From assembly GCA_947167135.1 (NCBI GenBank), contig CAMVGV010000004.1, positions 1 to 64,000 of the forward strand: a DNA stretch of 64,000 nucleotides. Direction: 5' to 3'. Of this stretch, positions 16,637-25,000 are shown in pieces. This stretch comes from an uncultured Lachnospiraceae bacterium. Its GTDB lineage: Bacteria; Bacillota; Clostridia; Lachnospirales; Lachnospiraceae. Every line of letters starts with the position of its first letter. The first letter of the stretch is position 1. Position numbers and translations under genes: made by a program. The notes beneath the pieces are model-generated. The model was given only the letters and a program-made list of their open reading frames with translations, was not told the origin of the DNA and did not search any database.

Positions 16637-17706
16637 AGGGATTGTCCGGGAAGCTGGATCAGCTCCTTAAAGAGATAAGGGAGCCGGATAAGGAAGCCAT
16701 AGAGAAAGCAGCGGCGCACTGGCTTAATATCGCAAAGCCCTTGAAAAGTTTCGGCAAATTTGAAGACCTGATCGTAAGGATCGCAGGGATCAGGGGAGAA
16801 GCCTCTTTTTCTTTAAGGAAGCGTGCCCTTATCATAATGTGCGCGGATAACGGGGTAGTGGAAGAGGGTGTGACCCAGACAGGACAGCATATGACCGGGG
16901 TCGTTTCCGGTAATTTTCTTAAAGGGGATACCTCAGCCTCAAAGCTTGCAGAGTATGCGAAGGTTAAGGTTTTTCCCGTGGATATGGGAATAAGGGAGGA
17001 TATACCGGGGCTTACGGATCCTAAGGTCAAGGTGCGTTCAGGCACCGGGAACATCGCAAGGGAGGAAGCAATGACACGGGAGGAAGCGGAAAGAGCCGTT
17101 CTTACCGGGATAGCCATGGCGGGCTCCCTTAAGAAAAAGGGATATGACCTTATAGCAACAGGAGAAATGGGGATAGGAAATACTACGGTAAGCAGTGCCC
17201 TCACGGCCTTTCTTCTTGATGCGGAGCCGAAATCCGTAACGGGAAGGGGCGCGGGGCTTTCCGGGGAGGGACTTTCACGGAAGACTGCCGTGGTGAAGGC
17301 CATACTAAAAAGACACTCACCCGATAAGAATGATCCCCTTGACATCATAAGTAAGATGGGCGGACTGGATATAGCGGGACTTACCGGGGTTTTTCTCGGA
17401 GGCGCCGTATACAGGATACCGGTCATCATAGACGGCTTTATTTCAGCTGTAGCGGCACTCCTGGCTTTCAGGATGAATAAGCTTACTTCGGAGTATATGC
17501 TGCCGTCCCACTCTTCAAAGGAGAGCGGGGAGGGGCTTATAATGGAAGCCCTCGGTCTTTCTCCCGTGATAGACGGAGGAATGTTTACCGGGGAGGGCTG
17601 CGGCGCCCTTATGCTGATCCCCCTTCTTGATATGGCGCTTAAGGTTTATAACGAAATGATAACCTTTGACAGCTTAAGCGGCGGAGAGAGGTACAGGCTT
17701 TTATGA
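16633..17706 (+). CDS. cobT: Nicotinate-nucleotide-dimethylbenzimidazole phosphoribosyltransferase CobT
   Basis: 357 residues, starting at GTG 16633 in a GTGTGA overlap with cbiP and preceded by GATGAGGGA. It makes alpha-ribazole phosphate from the lower-ligand base. ADNGVVEEGVTQ, TGEMGIGNTT, SKMGGLDIAGLTG and the C-terminal GEGCGALMLIPLLD, with the catalytic Glu, match the family. Length is standard. The 3' end overlaps the next gene by 4 bp (ATGA). Confidence 0.94.
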   Translation: MKGLSGKLDQLLKEIREPDKEAIEKAAAHWLNIAKPLKSFGKFEDLIVRIAGIRGEASFSLRKRALIIMCADNGVVEEGVTQTGQHMTGVVSGNFLKGDTSASKLAEYAKVKVFPVDMGIREDIPGLTDPKVKVRSGTGNIAREEAMTREEAERAVLTGIAMAGSLKKKGYDLIATGEMGIGNTTVSSALTAFLLDAEPKSVTGRGAGLSGEGLSRKTAVVKAILKRHSPDKNDPLDIISKMGGLDIAGLTGVFLGGAVYRIPVIIDGFISAVAALLAFRMNKLTSEYMLPSHSSKESGEGLIMEALGLSPVIDGGMFTGEGCGALMLIPLLDMALKVYNEMITFDSLSGGERYRLL

Positions 17707-18458
17707 GGGTGCTTCTTTTCGGAGGAACCAGTGAGGGCAGGCTTTTAGCCTCATTCTTAAGTGAGAATGCTGTCGATACTCTCGTGAGCGTAGCTACAGC
17801 TTACGGAAGGGAGCTTCTTAGGGAGGATCAGCATATTTCCGTAAGGACAGGAAGGCTTGACGAAGAGGGAATGCGGGAGCTTATTCCTTCCTTTGATCTG
17901 ATCGTGGACGCGACCCACCCCTATGCGGTCCTCGCAAGTGAGAATATAAAGTCTGCGTCCTTAAAGGAGGGAGTAAGGTATCTAAGGCTTATCCGTGAGA
18001 GCGGGGTTTCTCCTGAGACCGGGGAAGAAGGCTTTGAGGCGGTTTTTGACAGCGTAGGGGAGGCGGCAGAGTATCTAAAGGGTACAGACGGGCGGATCTT
18101 CGTATCAACCGGAGCCAAGGAGCTTCATAAATACTGCGTCATACCGGACTACGAAAAAAGGCTGGTGGTCAGAGTGCTTGGCACCGCGGAATCCCGTGAG
18201 ATATGCAGGAAGCTTAAGCTTTCAAGGGTGATATACGCCAAAGGCCCCTTTTCCTATGAAGAAAACCTGAAAGCCTTCAGGGAGAATCATGTAAGCTGGC
18301 TCGTGACCAAGGACGGCGGCAGGGCAGGAGGCTTTAAGGAAAAACTTGACGCTGCGGAGGCTCTCGGGATAAGGACGGTGCTCATACGGAGACAGAGTGA
18401 GGAAGGGTATACGCTAAGGGAGATCGGGGAGAAGATAATTGAGATGGTGTCATCCTGA
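17703..18458 (+). CDS. cbiJ: Precorrin-6A reductase CbiJ/CobK
   Basis: 251 residues. It reduces (cobalt-)precorrin-6A with NADPH. LLFGGTSEGRLLA at the N-terminus, VDATHPYAV in the middle and FVSTGAKEL are the family marks. The start ATG 17703 overlaps the cobT stop. The last codons (VSS and stop) are supplied by a GTCATCCTGA dispersed repeat, so the C-terminus may have been trimmed or altered when that repeat arrived. It is the last gene of the cobD-cbiP-cobT-cbiJ unit. Confidence 0.92.
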   Translation: MRVLLFGGTSEGRLLASFLSENAVDTLVSVATAYGRELLREDQHISVRTGRLDEEGMRELIPSFDLIVDATHPYAVLASENIKSASLKEGVRYLRLIRESGVSPETGEEGFEAVFDSVGEAAEYLKGTDGRIFVSTGAKELHKYCVIPDYEKRLVVRVLGTAESREICRKLKLSRVIYAKGPFSYEENLKAFRENHVSWLVTKDGGRAGGFKEKLDAAEALGIRTVLIRRQSEEGYTLREIGEKIIEMVSS

Positions 18459-18500
18459 GCGTATCAGTGTCATCCTGAGCGAAGCAACAGGAAGGATCTT
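18449..18500. repeat. Two GTGTCATCCTGAGCG dispersed repeats overlapping the cbiJ stop
   Basis: GTGTCATCCTGAGCG occurs at 18448-18462 and again at 18468-18482, the second followed by AAGCAACAGGAAGGATCTTTG. The first copy provides the TGA stop of cbiJ. Confidence 0.75.
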
Positions 18501-18521
18501 TGAAGAAGGAAGACTAAGTTA

Positions 18522-19289
18522 ATGAACATAGACATAGACAGTTACGCAAGAGAGCAGTTCAGGCTGGATACAAACTGCAAAAGGGAAAATGAATACGGCA
18601 TCATGATAAATGAGAGCGCAGAGCTTCCGGGAGCAAGGCTCGTTGACAATGTCTCACCTTTTTTCCGTGCCATCATATATAAGGGTGATGCCTATATAAT
18701 GGCGGATCCGAAGATAATCGACCGGGTCAGGGAAAAGTATTCGGACTATAAGGTGGAGTGGTTCTGTAAGTTCGAGAACTTAAGAGAGCTTGACAGGATG
18801 CTTAATGAATTTGGGTTTGAGATAATGGATACCCATGTATATATGCTGCCGGACCCGTCTTTCACCGACAATGAGTATGAGGATATACCCTTCGATGAAT
18901 ACTGGCTCTACGATAAGGAGATAGCGGAGTGGAGGGAAAGGTACGGAGAAGACAATCCTTTCAGGCATGCACTGGTTTTTTCGAAGAGGCAGCCGGACAG
19001 AATAGGGCTCTTACTTACGGAGAAGGGGGATAAGGAGAGGATCGCTGGGATGTCCGGGGTTTCGGAGGACGGGAAGAATCTCTGGCAGATCGGGATAGAT
19101 GTGCAGCCGGAGTTCAGGGGCCATGGCCTTGCGGTCTACCTCACGGAAAAAATGAAAAAGAAGGTTTTTGAAAGGGGGCATATCCCCTTCTACGGAACCA
19201 GTGAGAGCCATTCCCTTTCACTGGATACCGGCATACGCTCGGGCTTTCTCCCGGCCTGGACAGAGGTATACGTGAGGGTCATCACCTGA
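18522..19289 (+). CDS. GNAT-family N-acetyltransferase, substrate unknown
   Basis: 255 residues. The C-terminal half carries the acetyl-CoA binding motif DVQPEFRGHGLAVYL (about 198-212), and the IAGMSGVS strand before it fits a GNAT fold. The N-terminal 110 residues are not recognised, though their layout suggests a second GNAT-like half. The gene stands between the B12 unit and rho with AAGGA upstream at a somewhat long spacing. The substrate cannot be told from sequence. Confidence 0.75.
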   Translation: MNIDIDSYAREQFRLDTNCKRENEYGIMINESAELPGARLVDNVSPFFRAIIYKGDAYIMADPKIIDRVREKYSDYKVEWFCKFENLRELDRMLNEFGFEIMDTHVYMLPDPSFTDNEYEDIPFDEYWLYDKEIAEWRERYGEDNPFRHALVFSKRQPDRIGLLLTEKGDKERIAGMSGVSEDGKNLWQIGIDVQPEFRGHGLAVYLTEKMKKKVFERGHIPFYGTSESHSLSLDTGIRSGFLPAWTEVYVRVIT

Positions 19290-19321
19290 TACAAGCGCTG
19301 ATATAAGCAGACCCTAAAGCC

Positions 19322-19351
19322 TTGCATTTTGCGGAAGGAATGGTGTATAAT
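19322..19351 (+). promoter_or_regulatory. Sigma-70 promoter of rho
   Basis: TTGCAT (19322-19327), an 18-nt spacer and a perfect TATAAT (19346-19351) lie 95 bp before the rho start. The leader contains a CGGGAAA..TTTCCCG hairpin (about 19377-19402), a candidate for autoregulation, which is known for rho in other bacteria. Confidence 0.75.
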
Positions 19352-19446
19352 GCAAGTCGTTCAATATTTCGTTTGCCGGGAAAGGAAATGATCTGTTTCC
19401 CGTCGGTGTTCCGTTTATCCGGAAAAAACCCAGAAAAAGAGGATGT

Positions 19447-20838
19447 ATGAGAGAAAAACTAGAGACACTACCGTTAGCGCAATTAAAGGAGCTGGCTAAG
19501 TCCAGAGGCATTAAGGGCATTTCCACCATGAAAAAGAGTGAGATAATAGATCTCCTGGTGGAAGAGGCCGACAAGATGGAAAGGGAGGATGCTGCCAAAA
19601 GGGAAAAGGAGGCTCAGGCTTCCAAAAGTGAAGGCAGATCAGAAAAGGCGGAAAAGGAAGAGGGGGACTCCTCCGAGATCGAAAGGATCTCGCAGGAGAA
19701 GGAGGCTCTTGACTCCGGTGAGACTGCCGACGGCATACTGGAGGTTATGGCTGACGGTTACGGCTTCATAAGATGTGAAAACTATCTGCCGGGAGAGAAT
19801 GATGTATATGTCGCCCCGAGCCAGATACGGAGGTTCAATCTGAAGACCGGGGACATCATAGTGGGAAATACCAGGGTAAAGACCCAGGGTGAGAAGTTCT
19901 CGGCGCTTCTATATGTGAAGACCGTGAACGGCTATTCCCCTGCGGAGGCCCAGCACAGGTATAATTTTGAGGATATGACACCCATATTCCCGGATCAGAG
20001 GCTGAACCTGGAGAGCGGCAACAACAATATGGCCATGAGGATGATGGATCTCATTAGCCCTGTGGGCAAGGGACAGAGAGGAATGATAGTCTCCCCTCCG
20101 AAGGCCGGAAAGACCACTTTATTAAAGAATATTGCAAAGGCGGTCACAAAGTCCTATCCGGATATAAGGCTTATAATCCTCCTTATCGACGAGCGTCCCG
20201 AGGAGGTTACGGATATAAAAGAATCCATTCAGGGAAAGAATGTGGAGGTCATATATTCGACCTTTGACGAGCTGCCGGAGCATCATAAGAGGGTTTCGGA
20301 AATGGTCATTGAGAGGGCAAGGAGGCTGGTCGAGCATAAGCAGGACGTTATGATACTCCTTGATTCCATCACAAGGCTTGCAAGAGCCTATAACCTTACT
20401 GTTCCGCCTTCCGGAAGGACGCTGTCCGGTGGTCTTGATCCCGCAGCACTGCATATGCCGAAGAGATTTTTCGGTGCTGCCCGTAATATGAGAGAGGGCG
20501 GAAGCCTGACCGTTCTTGCCACAGCACTTGTGGATACCGGAAGCAAGATGGATGATGTGGTGTACGAGGAATTCAAGGGTACGGGAAATATGGAAATGGT
20601 GCTGAACAGGAAGCTGCAGGAAAAGAGGGTATTCCCCGCCATTGATCTTCAGAAATCCAGCACCCGGCGCGACGACCTTCTCCTTACCAGGGAGGAGCAG
20701 GAGGCTGCTGACATCATTCATAAGGCGCTGAACGGGCTGAAAAGTGATGATGCAACGGAGAAGCTCATAGACCTCTTCAGTCATACGAGAAACAACAGGG
20801 AATTCATAGACATGGTAAAGAAGATAAGGTTCTTCTGA
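19447..20838 (+). CDS. rho: Transcription termination factor Rho
   Basis: 463 residues. Residues 1-40 are the Rho N-terminal helical domain (LAQLKELAKSRGIKG), and residues 45-95 are a Lys/Glu-rich insert. The cold-shock RNA-binding domain (about 98-165, DGILEVMADGYGFIR) follows, then the hexameric ATPase with the P-loop SPPKAGKTTL (Lys222), LLIDERPEEVTDI and the Q-loop GGLDPAALHMPKRFFGAARN. The charged insert is common in Firmicutes Rho. It has its own promoter. The stop abuts the convergent membrane-protein stop with no room for an intrinsic terminator. Confidence 0.96.
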   Translation: MREKLETLPLAQLKELAKSRGIKGISTMKKSEIIDLLVEEADKMEREDAAKREKEAQASKSEGRSEKAEKEEGDSSEIERISQEKEALDSGETADGILEVMADGYGFIRCENYLPGENDVYVAPSQIRRFNLKTGDIIVGNTRVKTQGEKFSALLYVKTVNGYSPAEAQHRYNFEDMTPIFPDQRLNLESGNNNMAMRMMDLISPVGKGQRGMIVSPPKAGKTTLLKNIAKAVTKSYPDIRLIILLIDERPEEVTDIKESIQGKNVEVIYSTFDELPEHHKRVSEMVIERARRLVEHKQDVMILLDSITRLARAYNLTVPPSGRTLSGGLDPAALHMPKRFFGAARNMREGGSLTVLATALVDTGSKMDDVVYEEFKGTGNMEMVLNRKLQEKRVFPAIDLQKSSTRRDDLLLTREEQEAADIIHKALNGLKSDDATEKLIDLFSHTRNNREFIDMVKKIRFF

Positions 20839-21603
20839 TCACAGACCTTTATAATGTTTTGAGAGATAGAAGGACAGGAGGAAGAGACCGATAGTCTCGG
20901 AAGCGTGGCAGACCACGGAGGTCCAGACGAGACCGATGTCACGGCCCATTATGTTTACCGTCTGCATATCGAACAGAGCGAAGACCAGCAGGAATATGAG
21001 AAGGACCGAAAGCGAGGAAAGCTTTAAAATCCTGTCATTCAGGAATATCCCGGTTATGAACACACCGAGAAGGATGGATGAGAGTATCTCCTGATATTTG
21101 AAGCCATGGGTCATATTGTAGAGCATTACAAAGAAATTAGCGGAAACGGTGCTTCCGTTATACAGGGCAAGCATCAAAAGGGATGTGAATCTCCTGTACA
21201 TCAGGGAGGTAAAGAGGTACAAAAGCTCCGCTCCGGTAAAGATCACGGCCCAGAGCTCAATGAGATTTTTTATTGAGGTCACGGAAAGGGAGGCGATGTT
21301 TTCACCGAAGAATTCCTCCTGCAGAGACCCCATAGCTTTCCGGTCATCCTCCGGGATCACATCAATATAGCGGGTCAGTTTTTTCCAGGAGTTAAAGAAC
21401 AGCACAAATGTAAGTATTATCTGCACTGCAGAGATCAGAAACTGGGAACGCCAGAGCACGATATCGATCATATCGGGACTCAGGGGCGTTCCTTTTTTCA
21501 GCATGAGCCGGAGAATGCCCTCAAAGATGGCCGCAATGATCTTTAAGAGCGCGACATTCCTTATTGCCCCGGACAGTATGTGTATTCTTGGATTAATGTA
21601 CAT
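20839..21603 (-). CDS. Polytopic membrane protein of unknown function
   Basis: 254 residues from ATG 21603; the track uses TTG 21612, three residues longer. Neither start has a clear ribosome site. About six to seven hydrophobic segments are visible (for example ILTFVLFFNSW, LWAVIFTGAELLYLF, ILSSILLGVFITGIFL, LSVLLIFLLVFALF), with a cytoplasmic-looking charged loop at about 78-100. No family motif was recognised. It is convergent with rho and divergent from the CIS operon. Its 5' side carries the inverted 12-bp repeat described separately. A relation to the CIS is possible but unsupported. Confidence 0.6.
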   Translation of the reverse strand: MYINPRIHILSGAIRNVALLKIIAAIFEGILRLMLKKGTPLSPDMIDIVLWRSQFLISAVQIILTFVLFFNSWKKLTRYIDVIPEDDRKAMGSLQEEFFGENIASLSVTSIKNLIELWAVIFTGAELLYLFTSLMYRRFTSLLMLALYNGSTVSANFFVMLYNMTHGFKYQEILSSILLGVFITGIFLNDRILKLSSLSVLLIFLLVFALFDMQTVNIMGRDIGLVWTSVVCHASETIGLFLLSFYLSKHYKGL

Positions 21604-22021
21604 ACGGATCAATAAAAACGATGCTTCGGTACCTTTGGTGACAGGATGATTATAACATGATTAAAGCGCCAAAAGTAATTGTCACCATCCGTATTTAATC
21701 AAAATGTGACTTTTGGCGTCCGGATCATAACATGATTAAAGCGCCAAAAGTCAAAGTGCCAGACAGCCGCTTTTCTCGTACAAAATAATAAGCAGTGATA
21801 GAAATGCCTATAATAGGGCTGTCCGGATGCATAAGGATTTCCGCAGCTCTGGCATTGCTTGAACTAAAATGAACTAAACGGCGGGAAAAGGCTACTATAT
21901 TTAAAAAAAATAGTGAAATTCTGCTGAAATATGATAAAATAAATTGTATTTTTTTAAATATCTTTCAGCGGATCCTGATTATGCCTCAGAAAGTTTAACT
22001 TTCGGGAAGCGGGGGTTTGAT
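21604..22021. other. 418-bp divergent spacer before the CIS operon
   Basis: The spacer holds a cluster of shared 31-nt motifs with a perfect 12-bp inverted repeat (21637-21761), then a GAACTAAA direct repeat (21861-21879). An AT-rich stretch with TATGAT and TAAAAT boxes (21930-21940) could be the operon's -10; no convincing -35 was found. The last 60 bases contain a GAAAGTT/AACTTTC hairpin (about 21991-22005) followed by GCGGGGG before ATG 22022. It looks like a structured leader, but no known riboswitch was recognised. Confidence 0.6.
21637..21761. repeat. Three copies of a GCGCCAAAAGT motif with a perfect inverted repeat
   Basis: Forward copies start at 21657 (ATGATTAAAGCGCCAAAAGT, then AATTGTCACCA) and 21732. 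An inverted TGACTTTTGGCG (21707-21718) pairs perfectly over 12 bp with CGCCAAAAGTCA (21742-21753) across a 23-nt loop. An outer GGTGACA/TGTCACC pair (21637-21643, 21680-21686) is also present. The first copy is 30/31 identical to 13278-13308 before xpt. Confidence 0.65.
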
Positions 22022-25000
22022 ATGTTTAGGAAGAAATGGAGTAAATTAAGTTCGTTCAGAAAAAAGGCTTTTGCAGCCACACTTTCGGTGGCAGTGCTAA
22101 GCAGCACCCTTAATATCGGGAGCTATATTGCCAATGCGGATACCTCCGTGAACGGAAGGGTCATAACCTCCTTTGAGGAACTGCCGGAGGATATTTCATA
22201 TCAGTATCTCCCTATCGGTTCCAAAAAGAAGGATATACAATTCCCTGATGAATTGAGGGTCACCCTTTATTCGGATAAAGAGGAAAAAGAGGACACTTCT
22301 ACGGAAGAAACTACCGAAGCGGCTACTGAAGCGGCTACAGAGGCTGCTACCGAAGCGGCTACAGAGGCGGCTACAGAGGCTGCCACCGAAGCGGCTACAG
22401 AGGCTGCCACGGAGGAGGTTTCTTCAACAGAGGCTTCGGAGGAAGAAAGCTCAACCGAAGAGACTCCTTCGGAAAGCACGGATGAGAACAGTACCCGACC
22501 CACGGAGAATCCTGCTCAGGAGGAAACGGCTCCTTCAACGGAGAATGAGGCAGACAGTGATGCAGCTGACAAAAACAGCACTGATGCGGATAATGCTGTC
22601 ACTGAAGACAATACAGACAGCGGAAATGATGATACTGAGAGTGGAAGTGACGACAACAGCAGCGGAAATGATGACAGCAGCGGAAACGAAGACGCCGACA
22701 GCGGAAATGATGATACTTCCGGCGACGGAGGAAACGATAGCAGTGATGAAGCGCAGAGCAGCAGTGGTGAAGAAAGTGACGGAAGCGGCTCCGGGAGTAC
22801 GGACAGCACCGGAACAGGTGATGATCAGGGAAGCAGCGGCAGCGAGGAAAACAGCGGTGATGCCGGAAGCTCCACGGGAGAGCCTTCCGCAAGCGCTATA
22901 GTGGACAGCATATTAACCGCATTTGGCCCGGTCAGGGTATATGCTGCGGAAGAAGACGAAGAGCTTCACCTTCTTTCTGAAGGGGAGGAACGGGTCCTGA
23001 AGGATGTAAGCTGGAATATCGACAGGGACAGGAGTGAATACGGCACATATTTCCAGGCTGTGAGAGAGGGAGACAGGTTCGTATTCGTGCCGGATATAAA
23101 GGCTTACGGCCTGACCTCGGACGTTGAGCTTCCGGAGATAACCGTTGTCATCACGGAGGCGGAGGAGGAAGCCTCTACCGAAGAGGAAAAAGAGACGGAT
23201 ACTGACATGGAAGGCGGAGAAAAGACCGGGGAAACCGCCGGAGACACTGTGAGCGCCGATGATATTGAGAATGAAGACAACGCCTTAAGAGAAGAGGATA
23301 AGGACACGGATGATATCGGTAATACCGATGAATCCGTCAGCGCAGATGACGTCGGGAACGCCGATGAAACCGGGACTTCCGAAGGTGCGGAAGAAAAGGA
23401 TCCCGGGAATTGGCCGGAATTCAAAGAGTTTTCGGTCGTGGGAGGAACAAAGATCTCTCTGAGCGCACCGGAAGGGGTCTTTCCTGCCGGAGCGGTACTG
23501 AAAGTAAGGAAGATCGAAGGATCCGAAGGTGAGAGGATAGAGGATACCGTCCTTGGAGACGGGGAAAATCCGGAGGAGAGATCCGGGGATGTTATGTCCT
23601 TTGATATTACTATCCTCGACAAAGACGGTAATGAGATACAGCCTGATACCAGGTATGGAAACGTGAAGGTAAGCTTCTCCATAGCGGACAGTGCAGACAG
23701 AGAAGTAAAGGTATATCACCTTGATGACTCCCTACAGAGTGCGGAGGAGCTGAGTACGCAGGTTGATATGAATGAGGGAACCGCAAGCGTAAATGCGGAT
23801 CACTTTTCCATATATGCGGTGAGGGGCGCTGCGGCTTCTGTTGGCAATGAAGGTTTTAATTTTGAGGGGTATGACGTGGTATATGATGGCGGAGCCTATC
23901 CTACCGTCAGTCACAATGAGTATTATGAGAAGCATAAGGATCAAGTGTCATTCAGGCTTAACGGTCTTGATAACGACAATCCGGTGATGACCGATGTCGG
24001 AGAGTATGTGACTGAAATCATCAATAAATCAACAAAGAAAACGGAGCAGAAGGTCACTTCGCATGTTACAAAGAGATCATTTAAGGATAACGTCATAGTG
24101 GAGGCATCGGATTCGGTATATAAGGGAGTGCCGATAGAGGATGTTGTTGTAACAGATAAGAGTCTTAATAATAAGGTTCTGAAAAGAGATGTGGATTATA
24201 CCGCCCAGTTCTTTAATAATGTAAATCCCGGACAGGCATCCGTCACCGTATCCGGAGCGAATAACTACGAGGGAAAGGGATCGGTTACATTCAAAATTTA
24301 TCAGGCTACAGCGGACGTGAAGCTTTTGTATAACGGTAAAAGCGAGATCGCTGAATGGTATAAGGACAGCGTTGATATTTCTGCCGAAGGATATACCGTT
24401 GCGGGAGAAGCTGCCGGTCCGTATTCGAAAACCTATAAGATGACCGGCAATGGTAAGGGTGTATCAAAGGGAGTCTACGTAAAGGTTTCCGGTAACGGAG
24501 CCGTGGTTACAGCTATGGCGGGACCCGTCAATTTTGACAGCACGGCACCCACGGGAAAGATAAAGGTCAACGATAAGAGCTATACCAAGCTTCAGGACAG
24601 CAAAAAGACAGAGGCCTATGTAAAGGAAGGAAAGAAGATCACCATTACCGGGGAGGATTCCGGAGGATCAGGTGTATCAAAGATCCAGTTCTTTATCGCC
24701 AATAAGTGCTACACCACAAAGAGTGATCTTGACAGCGCCGTAAAGGACGATAAGAACGGCTGGGAGGACTATGATAGTTCTTCGAAACCCGGATTAAAGG
24801 AGAATAAGCTGAACTTTGTCTATGCAAAGATCACGGATAAGGTGGGTAATGAGTACTATGTCTCCAGCAAGGGAATTTGGTACGACAATAAGAAGCCGGA
24901 GATCGAATCCGCAAAGTCTACTCCCGAGGATACCAGGGCCACGGTTGAGGTGAAGGGCAGTGACAGCGAAAGCGGTGTGAAATACTTTTATTGCAAGGTG

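Noticed and set aside
20836-20841. Terminator between rho and the convergent membrane gene
   Set aside because: The two stop codons abut, and no hairpin with T run is present at the junction.
22482-22901. Overlapping 139-aa and 97-aa ORFs in the surface-protein linker
   Set aside because: They are low-complexity out-of-frame readings of Ser/Asp repeats.
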